From Silene conica (taxonomy: Eukaryota > Streptophyta > Magnoliopsida > Caryophyllales > Caryophyllaceae): DNA of 64,000 nt. The notes under the pieces were generated by a model, which saw nothing but the letters and a program-made list of their open reading frames with translations, did not search any database and had not been told where the DNA came from. The stretch lies in assembly GCA_029255685.2 (NCBI GenBank), contig CM055313.2, positions 40,256,079 through 40,320,078 on the forward strand. The letters run 5' to 3'. The position numbers and the translations under genes are program-made. Shown one piece after another: positions 23,846-35,305 of this stretch. The first letter of the stretch is position 1, and each line of letters opens with the position of its first letter.

Positions 23846-24310
23846 GTTTTAGCCTTTATTTCCCAACAATTGTCTACCTTCGTGTTTTTGTGCTCTTTTG
23901 CAGAATTATGCGGAAAAGGGACGATTTTATATCAAATTTCTACCCTCGAGATTTATGCATAACCAAGGATCGAAGACAAGTCAACTCGAAGCGCGAACCA
24001 AGTACCATAAAGTCAAACCAAGGCGAAATCAAGACTAACGTACAGGAAAGAGGGTCGACCGACCTACTACCTAAGTCTGTCGACCAGAGAACCTGCTACC
24101 TTAAAATCATAAGTCCACCAAGCTCGACAATCGGTCAACCGACCTCATCACCTGGTCGGTCGACCAGCGCGCAGACGCAGAAATTCCGCAAAAGCCCACT
24201 CGCGTGATTAGGTCATTAGGAAACTTATTGTTTCCGCCTACTTCGAAAATAAAGATCAAACCAAAAACTGATACGGTGAATATATACCACAAAACGACAC
24301 TTCGGCTAGC
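23846..24310 (+). mobile_element. Athila-type LTR fragment (fossil)
   Basis: This stretch aligns with 44672-45060 of the intact-looking Athila-type LTR (GTTTTAGCCTTTATTTCCC, then TGCGGAAAAGG and CCCTCGAGATTT). It begins exactly where the copia 3' LTR ends, so the copia element jumped into it. It contains two of the 33-bp paired-palindrome modules (24053-24085 and 24133-24165). The right border, about 24310, is where homology switches to a minus-strand Athila-type interior. Confidence 0.75.
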
Positions 24311-25813
24311 TCGACACAAGGTAGGCTAAATCTGGGTGTAGCTTATGGGTCAATTGGAAGTTTTTTGGCTAAATGTGGAGTTATATGGGTATGATGAGAA
24401 AAGGGGAAATGCAAGTACTCTCCTAACATGTGATACCAACCACAAACCATGCGTGCAGGCAAAAAGCAATCAAAAATCATACATGTGAATGCAATGCTAT
24501 GAAGGGAGTACTTCTCTCAATCCTAGATAAACTGGTCACGGATGTCACCAGTTATGGCTCTAAAAACTCAGAAAGTATGTGTAGTTTGCCAAATACAAGT
24601 CAAGTCAAGTTCAGAAAGTCCAAGTGTAATTTCCATAACGAATTCGAGACATGCTATAAGGTTTTTACAAAATGATGATGAAAAACTGCGAAAGACAATC
24701 AACACGAAGATCCTAGAGGGCAATATCATCACAGAAAACTCCATTCCGACTCGACTATATGCAAAAGTAAACGTGCATTTTTATTTTTATTTTTAATTTT
24801 TTTTTTTTTGCCAGCAAACATGAAAATAAAGACATGAAAAAGACGTGAATGCAAGCAAAATGAAAATGCAGACGCAAAAGGATGCATTACCCTCCCCAAA
24901 CCAAAATAGACAATGTCTTCATTGTCTTCGCAGCACATAACAACACAGAAGAGGAAAGGGGATACATAGCCTAATACATGTTCGTAAGGGAACTTGTATA
25001 AAAAGAAAGCTAAATGAAAAAGATGGAAAAAAGAAAATAGGAACTCACAAAATGCGCGATTCCCCAAACCAGAAGCTGAAACAGGCGACATTTCACACGA
25101 TCCAGTAAAATAGTACTACTCGATCGAGTTACGCTGTGTCTTTGATCAACTCTCTTTACTTCTTTATTCTTTTCCTCTTTCGTATGCATCGTGTTCCTGC
25201 AAAAAACACCAACTACATGCAACGATGCAACTACGAAAACATAAAAATTGTCTGGGTTTAATAGTTATCCAACTATGGATAAAAGTAAATTGTCTAAAAC
25301 GCAAAGTGAAGAAGAAGAAGTTCAATTGTCTATTACACTTCGCACGGGGTTGCAAACCTGGCTTTTATTAGAAAATGTTTAAAAATCCTGTAACTAGGCT
25401 TCTGACTGAATGCAGTCACTTCAGCGGTCATCAGATTGACCACTAGCCTCCATAGTACAGAAACAGAAGACCAACGGCTCATCACAACATTGACCACACC
25501 ATTTCCGACCCTCCATCACAGCTTCCTCTTGGGTGGAACATAGTCTTCAAATCTTCCTCCAGGGTCTACTAATCTGTCCACACCTGTATAAGAGGAAACA
25601 AAGCGATGTTCCTCCAATTTGCTCCCAGATTGGGGCGGAGGTGTCAAAACAACAGCAGGAAATGATTTGACGGAAGGGATAAAGGATATTCTATCAAAAA
25701 CAACAAGAGGAATAGCATTACCGTCAATTGAATAGGAGCGATCGACGTTTACCTTCTTATTATCACCCAAAACAGTTTTGGGTGATGAATCATTGATCAG
25801 GGCAATCACTGTA
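24311..25813 (-). mobile_element. Athila-type interior fragment (fossil)
   Basis: On the minus strand the right end (25516-25809) encodes a protein end with LTPPPQSGSKLEE, similar to [13 protein letters not shown] at about 40910-40950 in the plus-strand Athila derivative. The remainder is the non-coding 3' region of such elements: the block CCCTCCCCAAACCAAA (24890-24906) recurs at 32829-32844. A non-coding LTR element begins at 25814. The fragment carries one decayed CTCGATCGAG-type module (25095-25129). Broken; age unclear. Confidence 0.65.
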
Positions 25814-27247
25814 TGTAATACCTGTAATTTTATTATAGTATTTATTAACTATTGGACGTATTGATGGTTATTCGAACGTTTATATTCGATAATAATTGAC
25901 TTACCGTATAAGTGTTGTTATGTTTTATACGTTGTTTGTAATGGTCGAGTATACGAATTAGAAGGATATCGTGTTGGACCTCGAAGGGCGTGCCTTAGTG
26001 CATATTTATAATACTCGTATATTTTGTTAACGACGCTATGACTTTTATAATTGGTGAAGGAAAGTATTCCTACGTTTTAATACTCGTTAATTATTTAATC
26101 GCTTGAGGTATGATAAGTGTCCTTGCTGGGGTTCGAACTTGAGATTGATAATATTAATAATATATATTCGCTAAGTTTAATAATTATTATTTGCATCGAC
26201 GTGTATATAATATTTCGGCGTTAGTATCCGATGATTTAAATTATTAAATGATGAACTTATCAAATATGTGTTAATGTTTTATGTGGTCCGTGGGATTCGA
26301 ACTAGGGACCTTTGGCACATCGGTTTTGGGCCTCGATAAGCGTGTTTTTATGAAACAGCCCACACTTCGTTTTTTTTACACAAACTCACGCTGCCTCACA
26401 GCCTGCCGTCATTGGTAACACCCTCCCCTAACCTAATTCTAACCCAATCGACATTCTATCACCACACATCCACTGCCGACACTGCAAGGACCATAAGGGA
26501 GGTTCACACGGTGGGTTTAGGGTGGTTCAGGGTGGTTCGTTGGGCCATAAAAGAGGTATGTTCATCATTGTATCCGTTTTCTCTGTTTTCTACCCCCTTT
26601 TCTCTTCACGAATTCCGAATCTTTATGAACATATATGGTTCTGATTTTCATGTATCATGGGTCTAGGATGTTAGTAGTTAAGTTTTGATCCAAGTTGAGT
26701 CGTTGCCGACCACCAGGAACCACCAGTCACGGTTGTTTTCTTGTCACCTGTGTCGGTCGTTTATTTCGTTTCAAAACAGAGTGTCAAACGGTCAGTCTTG
26801 GGAATGAATTCGATGTAGTTTCTTTTGGAGTTGGTTCTGGGTGTTAAGGTTTTTCAATTGGTGGTAGTCGGGGTGTTTGGGTAGGGGCTGTCACGGTGGT
26901 TAGGGAGTTGTGGTGGCGGTTTTAAAGAAGTCCTCGTTGGGGGTGTGTGTAGCGTGAAACAAAGGAGCAGGTGATGGACGGGTTCGTAACAGTGGTTGTG
27001 GGTTGTTGTCGTGGTGTCGACGGCAGCTACTGACTTCCCAGGAACCACCACGGCTCAGAGGCGAGCCTGGTGGTGTCACTGGCGAAGGTGGTGGTTGCAA
27101 TTGGTGGTAGCGGTAGTGTTTGATAGGGCGGTCAGTCACGGTTTAGCGTAAAGTTGTTGTTCGTTTCGCGTTCTACTGTACAGCACGTATGTTGGTGATG
27201 CGTGATTTTTGTCTATCTTTTATCTTTGATAATCTTGTTATTATTTT

Positions 27248-27283
<36 letters not shown>

Positions 27284-28412
27284 TTACTACTACTATTATT
27301 ATTATTATTAATACTTTTTATTATTGTTGTGATGGTATGATAATAGTATGATTGACATTGTTAGTAAGTTTTGTTTAACATTGACATTGTAATGTTAGTT
27401 GTATGGTAATTATCTTTACGAGTTTTTAATCGTTCGATAATTTAATTATCGAAGTAGTGGGTATTATTTTTAGTATTAATGATGTTATCATTATCATGTC
27501 ATTTCGTTAGTATGTTGGTATGGAGTATTCCTTTAAGTGGCTTGGTTATTTGGACAAGGTTACTATTTTGGGAAATTTCTATTTCAGAAGTTACTATTTA
27601 GTGTCTTTCCACTTTTAGAAGGTTACTATTTACAATAAGTGTACTTTGTGAAATGGGGGTTCGGCATGGTTATTAATTGTTATATAATATCTGTTTAGGT
27701 GACGATTTCCGCATGGAACATTTCTAGCAGATGTTCAGTCGACCTTGACCTTCTGCAATTTGAGGTAGGGGATATATATATCTGTGGTTGCGTTATTGAT
27801 ATGACGTATATGTGTTGCTTACTATAAGATTGATATATCTGATTGTGAACGTATTTTGGATTGTTGAATATTATTGATTACTGTGGAGATCGGGACTTGT
27901 GAAATGGGTCTTGTGATATGGGTCTTGTGATATGGGACTTGTGATATGGTCATGGGAGGTGTGGTGTGATGGAGGTGTGGTGTGATGGAGGCGAAGTGGT
28001 TGGTTGAATGATATGGAGATGGAGGAAGATGCAGTTCTATTGTTGTATATGTGTTATCTGTTTTACCTACTCAACCTCATAGTTGACCCTGTGTATTCGT
28101 GTGACACCTACGATGATCCGAAATGGGGAGTAGATTTTACAGGTCAGAGACAGTTGGATTAGGAGCACGGGCATGGAGAGAGAGACATGGCTTGGACCTA
28201 CTTAGAATTATATCACATACATAGATGTAATCAGTTGTATCTATTCTATGCATAGTGTAGTAACATCAAAGTTTAAATTCTATCGGTTTTATATAAAGTA
28301 CTTTGTATTGTTTTACTTTGTTATTCACTACCTCGGACATTCCGAGATGGTAACAACTCTATTTATTCGAGAATGTCTTGCTAAAGGCTCTTGAATAAAT
28401 GGGGGTGTTACA
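25814..28412 (+). repeat. LTR of the diverged non-coding element
   Basis: It contains a TTA microsatellite (27250-27310) and a small tandem array of GGGTCTTGTGATAT-like and GGAGGTGTGGTGTGAT units (27892-27995). Otherwise it is non-coding; its last part shares the conserved tail with the other LTRs of the group. Confidence 0.8.
27250..27310. repeat. TTA/CTA trinucleotide microsatellite
   Basis: About twenty ATT-type units with a short CTA interruption, within the LTR. Confidence 0.9.
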
Positions 28413-30905
28413 AAGTGGTATCAGAGCGAACGATCCTCAGGCCTAAATCAAATGAATAATAATGAACGTAGGAAGAGTCAAATAAAATGAAACCCGAGAC
28501 GAAACGGTTAGGAGCCCCAAAAAGGAACGGGATGAGTTAGGGGCCCCCTCACACCAAACCTGGGCCCTTTCTGTTCTGTCTCGGGAACCCAATGAGAGTA
28601 ATTGAAGAGTGGGGTAGATTATATAGTGACCTAGTTATCTGGTACTAACGTTCTTGCAGGAGAAGGAATGAGGTAAGTTATGATGTGAAATATGGTTGGT
28701 AATATATACTGCGAATCATGAGATTGATGTTAAATGTTGACTGAGAAATTCTATTTTTTGGTATTGAGAACAAGAGTTTTGAATATGAGCTTTCCTTGTA
28801 TATGGTGATATGCATACGGCTATATGATCCCTGAACCGTTAGGTAGAGATATAGTATAATGATAGGTGTAATGAGTTGATGAGCTAGAACTACCTAAAAG
28901 GATAGATGTAGGAGAGATATGATCATGATTGACTGGAATGGCTAGTAGAACCAGCTATGCTATGTCGTTATAGGATGTGGAACAAAGTTAAGTCTTATGG
29001 GTAAAGCTAGTAGACTCAACCGGATGTCGTTCCCGTTGATAATTGTCTGTACTATTCTATGTGTGTATACACTTCTTATTTGCATGCCTTATACTTTGCA
29101 AGAGTTTACTGATAGGCATACTAGGCAAATGTGATCGGAATTTGAGATGTATGATTTTATTATTGTACTAATTGCTTTAGCAATCCTATTTAGTAATATG
29201 CAGAATGTGTGTTCTAAGCTATGAATGTATATAGTCATGAGTTGCGTATATCGTATTTAAAATTTTATGCCTGTTATATACATTTAAATTCGTTATGAAG
29301 TTTGTCATCGATAAGGGGTACGTAGTAGTCCCTAGGTTGAGTGTCTATGCTTCAAATGCTTGTCAATGTGTTTGGATAAGAAAGGTTGAGTGTGAATGTA
29401 GTAATGTGTAGTTGCAAAGGGACCAAAATTTTAATAAATTTTCAGAACGTTGCCTGGTTTGTACGGGCTGTCACTTTCTACGTGTTTCATAATTGAGGAT
29501 GAAAATTTTATGTATGATAACCTTCTGAGTTGAGTTTACAATGCTTTTGTTTTATGTTGACACGAGTTATATCTTTGGGAGAAATAAATCTTTTAGTTGA
29601 CAGTAGTCAGATTGTTACTGCATAGTCCCGTTTTGACGTATCTTATAGTAAAAGAGAACATTTAAAGCTTGGTTATTGCTTGTGCATAGTTCCAGCCCTA
29701 CTGTTCAGAATGTTCGTTCACGTTTTCAAAATGATACGCCATGTAAAAATTTTAACGAGTCGTTATTCAATTGTGATTTTGCAAGTTGCCTAAAATTTTG
29801 TTGAAATGCTGTAAAGTTATTGTTCAAACCGTTGGAGTTGTAGATATTGTATTAACCAATTTCCTTGAAGTATGCATTTGATACTTTTCCTCTATTTAGC
29901 TAATTCTTTATGTTTCTAAAAGACTATAATTGCTCGCCCGTTAGCTAAGCTGTTATTTAATTACGATTTTTGTAAGTTGTTGCATTACGTTTAATTGGTG
30001 AAGTTGTGAGGTATATAAGCTTCGTATAAAAGTTTAATCAAATGCAAATTATGTGATGTGACCACGTGATATCCTGATATTGCTTTAGTAACATGAATAG
30101 TAGGCATAGGGTATGAGTATGAACCCCACTAAATGACAGCGTAACCTTGTTATCTCGTCAAGTTTAATATAAAATCATTTCAATTATATGTCTAATTTTA
30201 TTGATGTGCTGCTCGTATGTGATGTCAAAGGCATGTTTATCTAAGAAGAGTCTTGCCAAATGGCAAAATGAAATGTAACTGGTGAGCTTATTAGCATGCA
30301 TGATATAGCAATCTAATGGTTATACGTAATTTTGATTGTGATTATTTGAACAATGTGAATCTTGTTGATGTTTTTTTTTTCGGTCTATAACTTGTAAAAT
30401 TGTCTTTGTCTCGTGTTTATAAATCGTCACCAACTACCTTTTTAATGCTTCAAATATTTCCAAATACTTCTTTTCAAGGTGACAAACAAGGAAAAGCTTG
30501 ATGTTTGGTAATTTTGATGATTGTTTGCATATGACAATCCTGTAGCTATGTGTAGATGAAAACCAGCTTGAATGTTTAATTGCTGCGCATCGTATAAATC
30601 TCTTATTGTGCAAATCATATATAATAATAGCTCCATGATAAATGATGTTATATGAGTGGACGGGGAATATACTAACTATTTGATATCTGGGAATGTTAAA
30701 CGATCTTGCGAAGTCTATGAGTTATGTATGTCTTGTGAGGCATGTCCATGTTCCATGTTTAATTACGTTAATTAATTTTGCGCTATGTTTTTTTTTCCTA
30801 AATATGGTGTTGCTTCAAAAATATGTTTATGAACATGAAACGTTTTAAATTGTCAATTATGAACTATGAGTTTTCTTTATTATTTATGTAGTTGTAAATA
30901 CTAGC
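28413..30905 (+). other. Interior of the diverged non-coding element
   Basis: After the primer site and leader no open frame of significance is seen on either strand. Patches such as 29450-29570 match the interior of the young element at 4260-4380. The sequence is AT-rich. Confidence 0.65.
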
Positions 30906-31398
30906 TTGCGTTGAGAGTTTTCTCTAATCTGGACTGCTTAACCTAATTTTAGAGTTTAGGCGTCCTTAAATAAGTTCTCATTACAAGATTAAACGAGTAA
31001 AACACGAAATAAAAGTCGCGGACACAGTCGCTGGGTCGGTCGACCTACTATCCGGGTCGGTCGACCTCTTCTGCTGTTATCGGGCTTTCTGGATTCTGTG
31101 CTTTGGTTGGTCGACCTCTCTAGTGGGTCGCTCGACCCTTTCCTGTACGCTTCAGCGTAAATTTGGCCCGTAAGCAACACTTGACTATGAATCCGGATCC
31201 TTGCTCCGCGTAATTACTCAAAACAGCTTCCGGAGGACGATTAAAGTTCAGTTTTGCCCACTTCCGCGTATTCCTACATTTAAAACATAGAAATGTCAAA
31301 GTAAACCGTTTCGGGAGAAATAGCAACTAAAAGTCACGAAAATATAAGAAAATACGTACCAAAAGAATAAATAAAATTCATAAAATAGGCACGTATCA
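30905..31398 (-). repeat. U3-side part of the 3' Athila LTR
   Basis: The minus strand starts TGATACGTGCC after the purine tract TTTGGTTTGGGGAGTT. Two paired-palindrome modules (31034-31066, 31105-31137) lie about 260-365 bp inside the LTR, shortly upstream of a TATA-like CTTATTTAAGG near 30970. The left border, where the non-coding element begins, is approximate. Confidence 0.75.
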
Positions 31399-31414
31399 AA
31401 CTCCCCAAACCAAA

Positions 31415-33010
31415 CCTTGCTTGTCCTCAAGCAAGCACTAAGAGTCAAAAGAAAAGAAAAACTTTTAATGGAACGGATTTCATACTCTTAGGACCAAACA
31501 CAACACCATGCCTAACCAATTTAATGCAACCTTCAAATAAAATCAAGCATAATGTCAAGAGCAAGACGAATTGAACATGTTGGAAAAATATGCTAAACTT
31601 TCAACCTTGCAAGACTCATTCTAATTGGACTCTCGCGGTACGCTCGAGACACTCATGAAAGCAAAGGGTCAAATATATATATGTGAAAGATAAGAAGATA
31701 AATAAAAGTAAAGACTCTCACCTATCTGCGACCCATAAGAACATGCCTGCAATCTAACATGAATAAAATCTCTACAACCGTACATATGCATTCCCACACT
31801 AGATAACCATGACACATGCCGAGGCAATTTTGGGATTGTGAGGCTAAGGGTAAGAAAGGTTTAAAATAAGTTATGGGAAGAGGGGTTAAACCGAGCTAAC
31901 AACCATCTTATCCACACTATAAGATCACTTCCATTACTTTTCAAAACATGCAAATGCTCAGAATTTGAGAGGAAAAATCACAATTTCTCCATTTTTCTTC
32001 TTTTTTTCTTTTCAGAAACGCGGCCTGCTCAATGGTCGTGGTCGACCGACCCATAATTTAGGTCGACCGACCACCCTTGAAAACAGGCAGACTCGTTTTT
32101 TTTCCTGAATTGATTTCTTATTTTTTTTTTTTCATTCTTCCTTCTTCCCTTTTTTTTTTCTGATTTCAGTCACCGGATCTTTTTTTTTCTTTTCTTTTTC
32201 TCCTTTCCACCATTCTCACAAAATCAAGATTTATCAATGAGATACAAATCAAAGGATGGCCAAAACAGTCCGATCACTACATTACTAGCTCGGCTAGGGG
32301 AGGCAATTCTTAGGATGTAGCAAATGGGATAAAAGATTCAATTTGGCTATGTGAGGATTATGGGTAAAATGAGAAAAAGGGACCTCTACCACATGTGTCA
32401 ACAAACCACAAACCCGAATGCATATAGGTATTAAGTAGACAAAATTCATGCTTATGCACATTGATGTGACATGCCTCAAGAGGAGAAACTACTCACAAAC
32501 CTACATGAAATCGGTCATGAATGTCACCGATTTATTAAGCTTTAAACCTTAGAATATGTAGTAGTTTGCCAAAAAGAGAGTCAAGTCTAGTAATTTAGCA
32601 TAAAATCAACAAAAACTCGTGGACAATGCAAAAGACTAGCTTGAATTTTTTTTTTTTGAAAACGCAAGGCAAGGCAATAAGTGACATGTGAGGCATAAAT
32701 TGTATTCGTCCGTTCCGACTCGACCTATGCGCTAAGAACGCGCGACAGAAAAAGAGAGAAAGAAAAAGAAAAGGACAAAAAACATAAGACACAAAAACAA
32801 ATGCAGACTCAACAGAAGTATGCAAATGCCCTCCCCAAACCAAAACGCACAATGCCCTCATTGTGCTCATCAGCATAATCCACAGCAAAGAGGCTAAGGA
32901 GAAAGGAGGGGAAAAACTGGAAATCTAAAGAAAATAAAAGAAAAAACTACTTACAAGACGGATGAACCTCCCCAAACCGAACATCGAAGAGGGAAGGTTT
33001 GAGCACGTCC
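31415..33010 (-). other. Non-coding 3' region of the Athila element
   Basis: No coding potential. It carries T-rich tracts, one module (32040-32072), and blocks shared with 24311-25400 and, in reverse, with 41700-44600, including CCCTCCCCAAACCAAA (32829-32844). Confidence 0.7.
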
Positions 33011-34441
33011 CTAGTCCTCTGGGTCGAACTCCGACCCAGAGTCATCTCCTTCTGCTTCCTCCTCTTCCTCATCATCGGACCCTAAGCCTGCTGACGAGGC
33101 GGATCCTGAGGCTTCTCCGTACCCATGACCGCCCGCCTGAGGTGTGTACCAGGTGGGGTGAGTCCAAGGGCCGGTGGGGAGCCTATCCTGAGTAGCATAC
33201 TCCGAGTAGCCCTGATACTGGTAGAGACTATCGTTCAACTGTTTTTGGTTGAACTGCCTGCAAAGGTCCGCCACCATGAGTGGGAGAGATCTGTCATCAA
33301 CAAAAGGAGGAACAGAAACATTAGGAGGAGCAGTAAAATCACCTAGGTACCCCGTCCCAGGTGCATCAAAGTGGGCACCAGGAGCAGGGACCATATGGCC
33401 TCTAAAGGTGCCTCCTCTAAGTGGAAGGCGGTAGGATGGAAGGAGTGGTCTAGGCTCCCCCTGAATATCATCAAGGGGTAACATGGGGGGAACCGCGGTG
33501 ACGGGGATGCGATCACTGAGGTAGGTATCTACCTTCCAATAATCCTTCCTATCCACCCAATGCACGGACTTGACATAAGCCATGTCCATGTACCGGGAGA
33601 GAGGGTCAAGCGCATCCTCAAAGCGAGGGAACTGAGGAACAAGGAAGCGGGCCAATCGAGTGACTAGCCCACCACAAACAATAGTAGTTAAAGAAGTTCC
33701 CTCGCCCACCGACACAAAGTGAGAGGCGACAAAATATGCAGTGTTAAAAAACTGCTGACCCGTACGTCTGACATTAAGATAGCCAGAAAAAATGGACAGC
33801 TCAATGTCTTTAACATTTTGAGACTCTTTACGGCCAAAAACAGTGTTGGCCAAAAGGCGTAAATAATAACGGGGGGCGGGTAAGTGAATGGTACTGTTTT
33901 TCTTTTTCCAATCGCTGGAATCAGAAAGACAAGACCACATGACATCGTATGACCTAGAAGGGTCACCCGTAAGACCCGTAGAAGATAAGCCTAGAAATTG
34001 AGCAAATTCATTCAAAGTTAAAGAAAATGTTTCATTGAACAACCGAAAAGAAATGCACTTCTTATCATAGCCGGGATTATAAGCTTGAACATTAAAAATA
34101 AAGGAGGAAAAGAACTCAAGAGTGAGAAGGGTATAGGTGAACTCATCCATAGTGACAAGTCCTGGAAAACCCGTCCCATTGAGCAAGGACACCACATCAT
34201 CATGACACCCCAAAGCTTGCAATGCCGGGGCACAAAGGAACCGGGTGACCACCACGAAGCAATAAGTAGAAAGATGGAGGAACCGGGCTTTTTGTGCCAG
34301 AGTGTTGAAGATGATTTGCGGATAGTTTGGTAGACTATCCGTATCAAGTGCCGTCAACCCTCCTGACCTAGGAGCATGGCCTCGGGAGGTGCTTGCTCCG
34401 GAAGTGCGGGAGCGCTTTCCGCCTTGTCCACGGCTAGACAT
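33011..34441 (-). pseudogene. Athila third open frame in the env-like position (fossil)
   Basis: This frame of about 476 codons from MSSRGQGGKRSR lies between integrase and the 3' LTR, the place of the env-like frame in Athila elements. Its core (NPGYDKKCISFRLFNETF, EFAQFLGLS) resembles the Athila ORF family of Arabidopsis. It has a basic serine-rich start and a strongly acidic end (SDDEEEEEAEGDD). I see no clear signal peptide or membrane anchor, so an envelope function is not supported. As it stands the frame looks whole, within a broken element. Confidence 0.75.
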
Positions 34442-35305
34442 TATGAATCTGAAAAAGTTCAATAAAATATAAGTCTTGTGCAACATTAAAACATTTTCTT
34501 AGCAAAAAGAAGAACAAGAACACGGTCCAGAAACTCCTGTAACAGTACCTGGGTCGGCCGACCTCAACCCGAGGTCGGTCGACCAATTACCAGCAAAAAT
34601 CAGAATGCCTGTAATATCACTGCGGTCGATCGACCTCAAACCTATGTCGACCGACCGACGAAACGAAAGATCGAATTTCTGGAAAAATGCAGTTTGGTCG
34701 GCCGACCTCTGTTTTGAGTCGGTCGACCGACAACAGTGTCAGAAAAAGAGTCGCGGTTTTGAAATCGTGCATAAATTAGGCATAGAAATTGCAAGAGAAA
34801 ATCATACTAACCCTACCAGCACAAAACCACGCACATTTTACAGATCGGAGACTATATAACCTAAAGGAAGAAGAAAACTTAAAAGGAAAACACAAACATG
34901 CATGAAAACAAAACTAGGAGCCAAAACAAACTGAAAAAACAAACAAAAGACTACCTTAAACGGAATTAAGATGCTAGAAAACAAAAAAGAGAAAGAAAAA
35001 GCTAAGAAACACATACCTTGGATGGAGAAAGATGAAAGTAAGCAAGAAAATTGAGTGAAGGATGAAGTAGGTGGGTGGTTAGGGTTTTTTTAAGAGAGAG
35101 GGATGTTCAGAAAGTGTGAGCAATAATTGTGTTTTCAAACACAAATAGGCTAAAGACTCTAACTCAAAAAAAAACCGGAAAAACTTACCGAGGTCGGTCG
35201 ACCTAAAATTCGGGTCGGTCGACCTCTGTCCTGCATACCTGCTCTGTCAGAATTTATTTAATGCTGGCAGAAGGTTTAAGAGGTCCCGCACGACCCGTTT
35301 ACCTA
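34442..35305 (-). other. Spacer between integrase and third frame, with module array
   Basis: Non-coding. It holds four paired-palindrome modules at 34552-34584, 34624-34656, 34696-34728 and 35192-35224; the first three are spaced exactly 72 bp apart. Confidence 0.75.

Larger units (their letters stand above)
25814..30905 (+). mobile_element. Diverged relative of the non-coding LTR element (fossil)
   Basis: A 2.6-kb LTR (25814-28412; TGTAATACCTG to GGGTGTTACA) is followed by a tRNA-iMet primer site (28416-28427), the conserved leader (28493-28585) and a non-coding interior that matches the 3310-5930 interior only in patches. No second LTR is in the window; the right border, where an Athila LTR takes over, is near 30905. 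The last 350 bp of the LTR resemble the ends of the LTRs at 1434-3309 and 11511-15148, so all three belong to one Tekay-related group. Confidence 0.8.
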
